From: Halichondria panicea
Lineage: Eukaryota; Porifera; Demospongiae; Suberitida; Halichondriidae
Assembly (NCBI RefSeq): GCF_963675165.1
Contig: NC_087381.1
Span: 2,418,001 to 2,482,000, forward strand
Reading direction: 5' to 3'
DNA: 64,000 bases
Numbering within the stretch: position 1 is the stretch's first letter; each line of letters opens with the position of its first letter. Made by a program: the position numbers and the translations under genes. A model generated the notes under the pieces. It was not told where the DNA came from. It did not search any database and worked only from the letters and a program-made list of their open reading frames with translations. Below are positions 1-10,649 of this stretch, piece by piece.

Positions 1-1290
1 GCAGTATGAATTAATTGTGCATTTCAGGGCCGTAGGAACGCCTTGAAGTGCGGGGAAGCCCATGTGACTCTGCAGGCAGTATAGAGGGGGGTATTACGGT
101 TCTTGGATAGTTGCAGCTATAGACCTTGATATAGACTATGCCGGTGTCATAGGCGCGAGTGACTCCCCCAAATAATGACTCCTGGTCACTCTTACCTAGT
201 CACCAGTGACCCCGGCCGGTCAGCAAGGTAAAATCACTTCAGAATAACATAACTGCTATCAAATATTCATAGCTGCTATCACTGTGTTACATAATCCAGC
301 AAGACAAATCCTGACATAGACTTGAAACCCGACCTCCCGTCAGGGACGGTCGGGCCACGCCCAACTAGGTTTTCGCGATTGTGCAAATAATGCTGTCTCA
401 ACAATAATTTCTTGCTAATTCTGGGTGTGACTCTATTCTGGGAGATTATTTTCCATTTACTAAAGCTGATTGGGTCTAGAAAGCTGCTCGTTATACGAAG
501 TACGTGTGGCTGTTCTTGAGAAATTGCTTTACATTGAAGCTATAAAATTGTATAGTTTCAATCCGGACATGTGCTCTTGGGCCGTTATATAATTATAGCG
601 TGTGGTTGCCCTTTGAAAGTGGTCGTTAATGGAGGTTCCACTGTATTGACTAATAGTGGTGCAATGCCTCGACAGCGATCACGCCCGAAGGCGGAGAATT
701 ATTGATAGGTATGCATGGTGAGTACGAATTTGAAACGAACAACCGTTTAAAATAGGTGATTCAGAGCCAGATTAATGCTACCATAAGGGTGGGAAGGGAA
801 TTAAAGGAAGACTTGCAGCTGAGAACTGATCGACTACCGTAGAAACTGGATTAATAGCGCTTACTCGACTATAAGCGTATCTTTATTTTCAACGCATGGT
901 CAACTGCAGGTTTTTTGTACTCGAATTGAAGCGCTTTTCCAATTATGCGAAGGTTAGAATTGATTCAGCTAATTTTGTTTATCTCTAAACTAGCTAACTT
1001 GTACAGTGTATGGCAGCTATACAGCTGGTGATATCCATCTGAAAAGACTCTCTGGGCATGCTGTTACCTTGTCGATCTGATCGTGCTGAGATAATGATGA
1101 GGTCCTTTTGTTCCAGTTCCTGGTCAATATGAATGTTTATAATATGAATTTTTATGTTGTGAAATGAACTGTAAAATGAATTGTAACATAATAGTATGAT
1201 AATAGATCCAGTTAGGGTCCAATCAAACTAATCATAGCTCTTATACTGCAACTAATAATTATAAAATTAATTTTCAAAATCCCTTTTTGA
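1..1290. other. Intergenic left edge, no gene seen
   Basis: I see no supported coding exon here. The stretch holds the right end of an inverted-repeat DNA element near 611-645 (GGAGGTTCCACTG terminus, partner end not found) and one copy of a short dispersed repeat at 668-840. The stop codon of the minus-strand receptor gene lies just to the right. Confidence 0.5.
668..840 (+). repeat. Short dispersed repeat, copy 1
   Basis: Begins GACAGCGATCACGCCCGAAG and ends with a GGGTGGGAAGGG...GCAGCTGA...AACTGA tail. A second copy in the same orientation lies at 49888-50027. The ends are conserved and the middle has diverged. I see no terminal inverted repeat and no convincing tRNA-type promoter boxes, so the class is unknown. 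Confidence 0.6.
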
Positions 1291-4200
1291 CTACACTCGA
1301 TGACCAATATGAAATGTGGAGCCATCATCTGCCCAGCTCACTTCCAGCGTCCCTTCCAACTCGTCAAATGACATGTCCTCAGAGTGTTCCTCACCGTGGT
1401 CATGACGACAGAAAGTGGTAGTCACGTTGCGATTCTTGTCAGATCTCTCCCTCTGACGCTTCTGTAAGCATGGGAAAAATAAATGTCATCATTCAGTATA
1501 ATTATAGCAAACAGTAAAACAAATCATTAAGTGTATTCATGATGCATATACAGTAGACGCTCGCTATTCCGGCTCTCCGAAGTACGGCCACCTCGATATA
1601 CCGGCCATTTGGCTTGGCACGGAATGCTAGCTATAATTATGTTTACTGCACAAAACCTACCCTGAAGTACGGCCACTCGCTATTCCGTAACCCAGTGCTG
1701 GCTGTCCCAAACAAGGTTTTCAATGTACGTATATTACGGCCGGATATGATGTTTTGGGTGTGGTTTAGCAAAAAAAATTGGTTAAATAGAGAACAGAATG
1801 ATTCATTATCCTACATTATCCTCGAGACAAGAACCGCAAAAGTAGTCATTAGATTCGAGGTAAGGTCGTTTTTAAGCCGCGGCTATTTCCTGAGCTGCAG
1901 CCACCTCGCTATTCCGGCCAAGCTGCATGGTCCCAAGGGTGACCGGATTAACGAGAGTCTACTGTAGTTCAATATAGGTGAGAGATAAAAAAATTATTTC
2001 AAAGTCCTAAGAGTGGGCGTGAAAAACGCTCTTTCGACAAGAGAGAGATAGTGAGTGCGTATAAGTTTTCTAATTGCATGATGGGGTACCCACTTTTTTC
2101 TTATATACTAGCTGTATAATACTGGTTTTCACACAAAGTGCGTGCATGACTGTTTTGGCAAATATTAGTTTTTTCCTGATATAATTATTTGTCACAATAG
2201 TCACACACTTGGGTGAAAACCACACATTATTTTTACAGTGATATGCATCGGAGTACACTTAACAAATTAAACCTCAACAATAGTTTGTTCCAGCTTCTTC
2301 ACTCTGGCCTTCAACTCTTGGCATTCTTTGCAGTCTGATCTCCCAATGTCATTCACAAAGATGGTTGAGAGTGGAGCTACTTTGCCAAGGGGGTCGTTTA
2401 CGCTGAAGATGTGGTTACCCTCCGGATCTCGGTACAAAATCAACATCTACAGAAAATATCATCACAGTTGTAACACTATAGCTGACAGCCTGTATAATTA
2501 TATGCAGGTTGAAAGAATGCTATAGAGACTTTTTGCATACGCTTAGGACAAGGCTAGGGTGCAAGATAAAGTACGTAGCATGTGGTATTGTGGCTGCATC
2601 TAAAAGGCTTATTTTGCTAAATTTGAAGGCCTAGCAAATTGCTCATTGCTTTCAAGTCCCTATTTTGCTAAAAATGTTGTTTTGGTCAAGGCCTACCGGT
2701 AACCACGCCTATAGGTTTTCGTGTGAATAAGTTATGTCGAGACTAGCTTGAATCATTAGTGTAATTGAATGTGAATTTTGTCAATTCTACATGCATACAT
2801 ATAGCTATAATAATTATATAACTGACCAAACTATAAACCTTCATCTTATATATATAATTATTGCACACAAACGCTTTACCTTAGGAATGAATAGCAGTCC
2901 TTGGAGTGCCATTGTTCCCAATAAGACGAACATAGTTAAAACAGCAGGGAAAGTGTCGACTTTATTTCCCAGTGTGAAAGTTACAATTATATGGATTAAG
3001 AACTGGAAGCTTGAAATATATACAATTGCTGCGATGTACTTAGCATCATTTAGACCTTTTATTTGGACCTTTCTTGTCTTGACGGCCATAAACAGAGCAC
3101 AACACAGAAGAATAGCGATTATTCCAAATATGATGCTGATAGTAATTGTTCGTAAGTTGGGAACTCGTCTGCAAATGTAGTATTCATATTTTGTGTTGAT
3201 TTTTTGTTCCTGCAATAAATTTCACCAGTATATATAGCTCTATATATCTTCAATTGGTATAGGAAATGACAGTAGTTATACGTATGGTAGCAAATTAATT
3301 ATGGCCCTCTAGACGTTCACATAATATAATATAATTTGCATCACATTATACAGTCTGTTCACGCAAAATCTTCCATACCCCAACAAGCCCTCTTGGCTGG
3401 TCCTGGTTAGTCACTATATCCAGCTCGTATCCTGGAGCAGCTGTCTCCACACCCACATACACGAGAAATATGGTTATCTCTAAAGCAACCATCAAGAGAA
3501 TGAAAATAAGGAGTTGACAGTCTGTAATAGCTCTCTTCCTGGTGCACTCTGGATTCCTATATGCATGCATGGAAAAGTCAAATCATTTGGATGCAACTAT
3601 AAATGCCTTTAAGTATACATAATTATATGCATGTATACGTATGCATGTGCATGCATACTTGTAATGCTATCGAAGCATACCTGAAAATGTAGTAAATTCT
3701 CCAGAGTTTGGCAACGATGGTGCCCATGACAAGAAAATAGCCACTTCCCAGAAATCCAACTTGAAACTGTAAATGTGACATATGTACATGCAGATTATTA
3801 TGCTCGTAAATACAACTTACACAACAAGCCGTAAGTACTACATCTGTGTTTGTTGATGGAATAAAATACCAGTACACTGAAATATAGATGAACAGACATC
3901 CGATGATTATCAGGTAATTGAGGTTGGGACTTGTTAGTCGAACAATCCTGAAAGTAAACCATGCATGTATACAGTAACTATGATTGATATGAGCAGATTG
4001 TAATTGATAATAAACCCACTTTGTTTTCCTGTAGGCATAATTGAATACACAACAGACTAGTGTTAGTAATAATTTTATCCAGGTAAGGATCGACTCGATG
4101 TGTTTTATCAACTCGATTTTATCCAGGTAAGGATCGACTCGATGTGTTTTATCAACTCTATTTTATCCAGGTAAGGCTCCTCTCTATGTGTTTTATCAAC

Positions 4201-7200
4201 TCGATTTCTAGAGGATCGACTCTATTCCAGGCCGCTGGGGGAAAAGGCGAGTTTCGAGGGCGGCTTGATATCTAGGCTATCTATGGCCGGCTGTACTCAA
4301 TTGCAACAAAGGCGCTAGGCTCAGACAAGGCACTGAGACTCTTGAGGCCACAGGCAGGCCTACAGCAGGTCAGAGTAGCTGACCTTCCAGGTACGCCTGC
4401 AGAAGGTCACAGGCTCAGCAGCTTACTTGTGCTGGATCACAGTAAATTAAATCACTAAATGCTTGTCTACTTGACTCTTGAGTTCATGAAACATAGCAAG
4501 TAGCTGCTGTGTGATCTCAGGCTCAGAAGGTCCCCATCTGAGCTACTCTGAGCTGCTGTAGGCGTGCATGTGGCCTCAAGAGTCTGAGTGCCCCTTGTCT
4601 GAGCCTAGCGCCTTTGTTGCAAGAGTATAGCCTCGATATCAAGCCGCCCTTGAAACTCGCCTTTTCCCCCAGCGGCCTGGAATCGAGTCGATCCTTACCT
4701 GGATAAAATCTAGTTGATAAAACACATCGAGTCGATCTTTACCTGGATAAATCGAGTTGATAAAACACATCGAGTCGATCTTTACCTAGATAAAATCGAG
4801 TTGATAAAACACATTGAGTCGATCCCTACCAGATAAAGTCGATAAAATCGAGTTGATAAAACAAATCGAGTTGATTTTTGGGACACCAACACATGGTATT
4901 TTGTATCGCCATTTTGAAACAAAAGGCTCACCATAGCCTTTAAGACTTTAGTGCCATGATTCAACCTGGCTTACTAGGGTGTTAATATAATCATAGACAA
5001 GTTTCAATGTATGTACTTGTAGCTAGTGCATATGGACAATCATAATTATAACACCATTAGCAGGAACGTTTCGTGGGTACAAATTTTCACTATTTGGCTC
5101 GAAAGCCCTCAGAATAAATGTTCGGTAGTTTTAATATTCACGTTTTAATGCCAGGAAACCAAGAGCTTTGTGTTGTGTTTGCTTTACAGTTTTAATTTTC
5201 GCGTTAACTGCTCGGCCCTTGAAAAACGTGAAATGTTTGCACTTCATGAACATTTCCTGCTACTTATGGTTATGGTCTTACAAAATGAATCCTTATGAAA
5301 TTGATGTTATTGTATGCCAGTTCATTTATTGTTTATTATAATCCACTTACTGTTTTTCCAATGAAGTCAGTTTTCTGAATATTACTGTACAACTGGTTCA
5401 TTTGAGAGTCTTGATAAGTGCAGTCGATATCACCAAACTCTAGATAGAGTTCAAATAATTGGAGCACAATTTAATACTTTTGGTACCTGTCACGGTTTTG
5501 TTGAGTGCCAAAGCAAGTGTCCAGACAGCATCGTAGCAATACTTAGCCTGTGATCCGCAAATAAAGCTAGAGATATCAGGATTCTCAGAAATATTCTGAG
5601 AAAAGCACACAAAGATTAATTAACCTTTTAAAATTACCACATAAATGGATGACTTACAGTGATTACTTATTATTATATAGCTAGCTATACCTCTCAAGAT
5701 AAAGAATAATCTCACTTTAATTATTTTGATTACCTGCTGTTTACGAACAATGTAATCTTGATTTAGTTGCAGTCCAAGTGAATGGCTCAGCACATCAGCT
5801 CGTTGATTAGAAGAGCAGCCGTAACGTCCATCCTCTGATTGTGATGATACCCACCAGTTGCTGTTTTGCTCACTAACCAATACAAACTCATGTTTGGGAT
5901 ACTTTATACTTTGCTTGAATGCCTGTATTCACAATGGGAAAGGATCTATAGTTATCGGAAGAACTAATCAGCATCATGATCTATATACTCAGAATGATAT
6001 TCACGGCTGCTATATTGGTACCTGACAAAGCAAGTGTCGAGTCATTTCCGAAGACATCACCAGTATGAATATCCTTACATCAGAGTCCTGTATTTATTTA
6101 TAAAGTCATAATTATGACAGTAACGAGTGCAGGAAAGATCTTACAAATATATCTTTGCCACAGCTCCCGATCACTTTCAGCGAGTCTCCTTGGAGATCCA
6201 TAGTTGTGACAGAGAGGGTAATGTTCAGGTCCATCACTTCCTCCTTCAACACTTTAATTATCTATAAATATTATGCATGCACATTATTTTAGCATTCTTC
6301 TGTGGTCAAAGCATTTAGCCTCGATTATAAACTCCATTGATTAGTATGAACGGCCGGTCTATACAAAATAGATATTCGTATACACACGGTCACTCCCTTT
6401 TGTATGAGTGAGGAAGAGCATGCGAAGGTGGCTATAAGTATAGGGACAAGTATCATACCACTATAGTGTCCGTTAATACCACGTACTGGTGTGTATTCTT
6501 GCTTGTTCTCCACCATGAGAGCCACTTTTGTCCATTCATAAGAGGCTATGATGCTAACGAGAGCAGGTACAAGCACTAACTTGGAGGGATGAGTTCTGAA
6601 CATATTCAAATCTCTTGCATCACTTTGTACAGTCTGAGAGCACAGTATCTGCTCAACAAAATTATTCGTTTCGATATCACGCCCATGCATGCAGAGACTA
6701 TAATAATGACATGCGATAATGGAGATTGTACAAAACTTTTGTTCGAGACACAAAGTTAATACAGGAAACCTATAGCTATATATAGTTGCCTCTATATAAT
6801 TGCGTACATGCATGGGCATGCATATAATAGTATAGTGAACAATTTCCATACCTCAGGGACATTGAAGTGATTGCCCACATAAGACGAAACAAGTGATGTG
6901 CTGGTGCAACCTGCAGTGATCAAGCCAAGTTTCTTACAGCCATCTGGTCTGCCATCCAGTTGTGTGAAGGTCTTATCCACCAAGTCACTTCCAGAGCACT
7001 GCATTGAAATAAAACTTGTCTCAGTCCCTGCATGTGCAGTCAACCTGCCACTAGAAGAGCAGCATGTATAACTATATAATTATAACATATGTACTGCACT
7101 ATACAGTTATATACACAGTTTACATGTTATATAAAGACATTCATTATTTACACCAGAATAAGTCAGAGTGTAGTGAAGAGAATATCCACTCAAAATGTCT

Positions 7201-7421
7201 GAGCGATTATTGATGATGTCGAGAGACAATCTCACAGCTGCAAGTACTGAGCTATTCTCAAGTGAACCTCCAACCAATAATCCAAAGTAAAGGGAACCAA
7301 TGTCAGGATCAGGAGAAACCGTTGGATAAACTGGTAAATCATTATTTTGCCCTTCAGTGCTTCCACCACAGATGAGAGTGAGAGTTACACACAGCAGCGA
7401 AAATAAACTTGAACTAAGCAT
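1291..7421 (-). CDS. GABA-B-like class C GPCR (multi-exon)
   Basis: Class C (family 3) seven-transmembrane receptor, expected at the plasma membrane. Exons from 5': about 7421-7153 (signal peptide and start of the Venus-flytrap domain, with the LSLDIINNRSDILSGY motif), 7033-6852, 6652-6448 (FRTHPSKLVLVPAL), 6260-6143, 6089-6018, 5927-5734, 5590-5488, 5450-5352, a candidate at 4946-4880, then the 7TM part at 4080-4017 (end of TM1), 3950-3823, 3771-3681 (AKLWRIYYIF), 3556-3344, 3210-2878 (LNDAKYIAAIVY), and cytoplasmic exons 2443-2270 and 1460-1291. The tail exon has a heptad-like helix (ECQELKARVKKLEQTIVE), reminiscent of the coiled coils through which GABA-B subunits pair. The ligand is not deducible. 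A foldback element occupies 4073-4878, exactly where the exon entering TM1 is expected, so this allele may be disrupted. The MLSSSLF start fits a signal peptide. Family call is firm; exon edges are approximate. Confidence 0.85.
1551..1964. repeat. Inverted-repeat MITE, pogo/Tigger-like ends
   Basis: Ends CAGTAGACGCTCGCTATTCC and its inverse at 1945-1964. It lies in the receptor's last intron. The open frame inside it (1614-1967) is part of the element, not a gene. Related copies: 37511-37888 and a relic in 23345-23800. CAGTAGA..CTCG ends resemble pogo/Tigger-type transposons; no transposase is present. Confidence 0.75.
4073..4878. mobile_element. Foldback element with tandem-repeat arms, inside the receptor gene
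   Basis: Both arms carry several direct copies of a ~44 bp unit containing ATCCAGGTAAGGATCGACTC and GTGTTTTATCAACTCGATTT. They continue inward as an inverted repeat (CAGGCCGCTGGGGGAAAAGG near 4229, inverse near 4670) to a short centre around 4450. This is foldback (Galileo-like) architecture. It lies between an apparent end-of-ligand-domain exon (about 4946-4880, reading LLFQNGDTKYHVLVSQ) and the end of TM1 (LLLTLVCCVFNYAYRK). No clear target-site duplication was found. Confidence 0.75.
5058..5262. repeat. MITE with TAGCAGGAA ends
   Basis: Inverted termini TAGCAGGAACGTTTCGTG and its counterpart CACTTCATGAACATTTCCTG. Internal sequence (CAAATTTTCACTATTTGGCT) recurs inverted in the 37237-37448 element, so they are one family. 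It sits in a receptor intron. Confidence 0.6.
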
Positions 7422-8113
7422 AGTATTGTCAATAGAAACGAACAGCTATAATTTATATAGCCTATATAGATCTATCAGTCAAATCTCTGCTCACTTGTTA
7501 GCAGGCTGAAATGCTACAGTAAGTATAGATCTATATATACATAGTAATAGTCTGTCTCAATGATAATGATAATTATTGTGTGCAATCCATGCAAACTTAT
7601 ACTAAATGCATGCAAGCACCTTGTTTTCCCTTGTGCGAGAAGTTACAATAAACATCCAAATAACGATTATCATATAGATCTACCGTATATGGTTTGGGAA
7701 TAACCATAATAATAATAACCAATAATAACAATAATAATAATAGTATATCTATAGTATATCTATAGATCTACACTGTAAGCAGATCAATAGATCTAACTCA
7801 CATGCGCTCAATGTCCGTGTGTGCATGGAGCGTAGGCTCAACACCTGAAGGAAAACATACTGACCTCTCGTATAACAGTATAACACATGTCCTACCCTCA
7901 GGAACCTTACTCCACTAGACAACTACCTCCTGCATGCATTGTACTTGTCTGGTGGAGGACCTCTAGCATAATACATAGATTGGGCTATGTTATGGGTGAA
8001 AGTATTGAACAAAGCATTGGACGCATTAAACTGAAGTATAGTGACCTTTAAGAGAACAGATCCAGAAATCTCACTGGCAGCTGTCTTCCCTAGCTTTCAG
8101 TTGTGGTTGTAGA
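7422..8113. other. Upstream region of the receptor gene
   Basis: No coding sequence recognised. AT-rich DNA with an ATAATAATA run at 7706-7742. It should contain the minus-strand receptor promoter, but I cannot assign a specific element. Confidence 0.4.
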
Positions 8114-8195
8114 TTAGTCTCGAATACCCGCCTCAATCTAAAAGCTTGCAAGCCAAGGTGTAAGCTTTTAGGTTGAGGCGGGTATTCGAGACTAA
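8114..8195. repeat. Strong hairpin (about 33 bp arms)
   Basis: TTAGTCTCGAATACCCGCCT...AAAGCTT is followed after about 14 bp by its near-perfect inverse. It directly abuts the MITE beginning at 8204. Confidence 0.8.
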
Positions 8196-8203
8196 TTGTT
8201 ATT

Positions 8204-8230
8204 ATGCCTCGGTGCGCATGTACACGTGTG

Positions 8231-8263
<33 letters not shown>

Positions 8264-8700
8264 AGTAGATCTGCTCAAGGATGCAAGTAAGAGTTTTTAT
8301 AGGATTCTAGTCATGGATTTAATGATTGGTTCTCTAGCCTAGTTTTGCTTTTACTTTGTACTTGGAATGCCATTGCAGCTTTTTCAGAAGAGTGCGTAGA
8401 AAAACTTGGTCCACAGAGTGTTTCTAGTAGTTAGCTCTGCACTAGAACGCTAGCTATTGGTAGCTACAAGAGTAAGAAGAGAGCTGCAAGGCTCTGCGCA
8501 GCACCCATTTGACTTGGACTTTTGGTATCGATCCTAACAACAATCATGCATGGTCGATCATTTCCGACTCTTTGTCAAAGAGTGGGAAATGATGAGTTTC
8601 CCTGATTCTGCAAAAATTAATCATCATGAAATGTGTGTATAGCTATTGCTAATAGCTAGTAGCTTTATGTCATGTAGCTTTGACACCTCCACCGAGGCAT
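8204..8700 (+). repeat. MITE family I (ATGCCTCGGTG ends), full copy
   Basis: Starts ATGCCTCGGTG and ends CACCGAGGCAT, with a (TG)n tract near 8231-8259. Internal landmarks GTTAGCTCTGCACTAGAACG and GAGAGCTGCAAGGCTCTG recur in a full plus copy at 61395-61929 and inverted copies at 28119-28580 and 29440-29885. A solo left end is at 8911-8950. About 0.5 kb, non-coding, no transposase. Confidence 0.8.
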
Positions 8701-9352
8701 CAGTACCTGCTTTTCATTTGATCTGGTAATGGACACAATAATACAAGGACAACATGCAGTGCATGTGCATGTGATGACAGATTTAGTCCAAACGATGCAA
8801 ATTTGCAAATTAGGTTTGTGCTCAGCATGAGTATATGCATGTAGACTACATGCACTCAGTATAGACACATTAGGGTAATATGGTGAGTATCACTGCAAGC
8901 ATGTATAATTATGCCTCGGTGCGCATGCATGCATGCACAAGTGAGGTATATATATATATGATTATAGTTATAACTAGTTTATATCCCGAGGGCATAGCAA
9001 CATAACACTGTCCTAGTAGATTCTAACACAATATAAACAGCACACAAAAAAAAGACAAAGACAACTCTAGACACAGCTCCATCTCTTCTCTCTTCTAGAC
9101 GCCAGTATCTGCAGCGTATAAGATTGGCATGACCGACGAATGGCTTGACACAAAATTGTTGGAGTTTCAACTGAAATCTGCAAAACAGCCCCACCCCACT
9201 TCTATATATATATTAGCTGCTGGTCTACGCTCGGCCTCATAACCAAGCCAAGAAAGCTCGCTTCTACACTGCTGCAAAACAGCTCATGCCCCCAGCAAAA
9301 AGAGCCACTTCTAGTGCTACGGTGAAGCAGAATTGACATGCATCACGAGGTC
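8701..9352. other. Intergenic, no supported gene
   Basis: Contains the solo left end of MITE family I at 8911-8950. The minus-strand open frame at 8979-9194 has no recognisable motif. Nothing else seen. Confidence 0.4.
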
Positions 9353-9392
9353 ATATTTCCTATGTTACGAGATATCGTAACATAGGAAATAT
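9353..9392. repeat. Perfect 17 bp inverted repeat
   Basis: Arms ATATTTCCTATGTTACG and their inverse flank a 6 bp spacer, immediately upstream of and overlapping the LINE-derived reading frame. Confidence 0.85.
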
Positions 9393-9684
9393 CTCTCCCG
9401 GGGATGCATCGTGTAAACTATGCAACACGGAAGAAGAATCACCTTCACACTTTTTAGTAAGTTGCCCTGCTCTCTCAGCGCGCAGACATGCTCTCTTGCA
9501 GAATGTCCCTACCTGCGTCAGTGTTCACCTCCCCCAAGATCCAAGGGCACTACATGACACCCTCTACAATCTCCTGCAAGGCCTTGTCTGGCTGAAAGAT
9601 GCCCACGCGCAAGAGTGGCTCTTGCTCTTCATCAAAGATCTAAGGCAAACGCGCGCTGATCTTCTCACACGCACATTGGTTTAA
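9376..9684 (+). mobile_element. 3' end of a LINE ORF2 (CCHC zinc finger), truncated
   Basis: An open frame from about 9376 to the stop at 9684 encodes CKLCNTEEESPSHFLVSCPA followed by LSARRHALLQ. The C-x2-C...H-x4-C spacing followed by a short C-terminal domain is the standard 3' end of ORF2 in many non-LTR retrotransposons. No reverse transcriptase lies upstream, so this is a 5'-truncated insertion. A short GAAGAA-rich tract at 9777-9797 follows the stop after a short 3' region and may be the 3' tail. Confidence 0.7.
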
Positions 9685-10004
9685 AGCTCCACCCTCTTGC
9701 TGCGTGTATAATACCAAATTTCAATATTCTTTTTTGTCTGCCCGCAATGGGCTACTCTTCATTACTTGGAGGCTACAAAGAAGAAGAAGAAGAAGGTCGA
9801 GGACTAGGTCGATCTAGGAACACAGAATCTTCCGAATCTTGGACAATTTTAAAACCTACATGGTTGCAAGAAGAAACTCCAGCAGTGCTGAACATTCATT
9901 CCTGCATGGCTGGACATACTTTGATACTTGTTATTTCTCATGCGTATTAATTTTTAATTTTAATTTAAGTCTGTCTAATTGCCAGAGGGGTGTTTTGTGG
10001 TTAA

Positions 10005-10194
10005 GTCCATGCTGTGTGTGCATGTGGGGTTGTACTGATATAGAGGTTCCCATGCTGTGTGTGCATGTGGGGTTGTACTGATATAGGTTCCCATGCTGTG
10101 TGTGCATGTGGGGTTGTACTGATATAGAGGTTCCCATGTGCTGTGTGTGCATGTAGGGTTGTACTAGAGGTTCCCATGCTGTGTGTGCATGTGC
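10005..10194. repeat. Minisatellite, unit about 45 bp
   Basis: About four to five tandem copies of a unit containing CCATGCTGTGTGTGCATGTG and GGGTTGTACTGATATAGAGG; the last copies are shortened. Open frames on both strands across it are repeat artefacts. Confidence 0.9.
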
Positions 10195-10649
10195 CCACTT
10201 AATGGATGCTCCCCCTCCCCCCTACAGAGAAGAAGCCAGGGAGTCAATTGAAGCATTTTCCCATCATAAATCATCATTCATGAACAGTTCAACCATGCAT
10301 GCATGCATGGAACACTTAAAAACTTTGTTGAATTTTTGTCTTACACCACGTACCTAATTGATTCAATGTTTTGAGAGCCAACGATAATTATGTATCAAAA
10401 TTTAATTATAACAAGTCATTTGGCTATAATAGTACATTGTAAGCTAAGCCACTAGCTATACTGTAACAGTGCACCCAATATAATTATTCCATGCCTCTCC
10501 AATAATTAAGATGAGCCCATTACGGCATGCATGAAAGTGTATTTATTATACTAACAATTTAGTGCATGAAAAAACATGTTACAAAATAATACGATGACAA
10601 TGGTTAATATAAAAATTACTGTTGTCTGTTTGTCTGTCTACGCTTGTGT
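10195..10649. other. Intergenic, 3' flank of the racemase gene
   Basis: AT-rich; no gene or clear repeat recognised apart from GCATGC and TATAATTA words. Confidence 0.4.

Noticed and set aside
1614..1967. 117-codon plus-strand frame
   Set aside because: Lies entirely inside a MITE whose other copies do not keep the frame open.
10005..10194. CRISPR array
   Set aside because: Units are contiguous with no unique spacers, and the DNA is eukaryotic.
9931..10198. Overlapping open frames reading repeated HTQHGNLY-type peptides
   Set aside because: They are translations of the 45 bp minisatellite; no start context, domains or partner exons.
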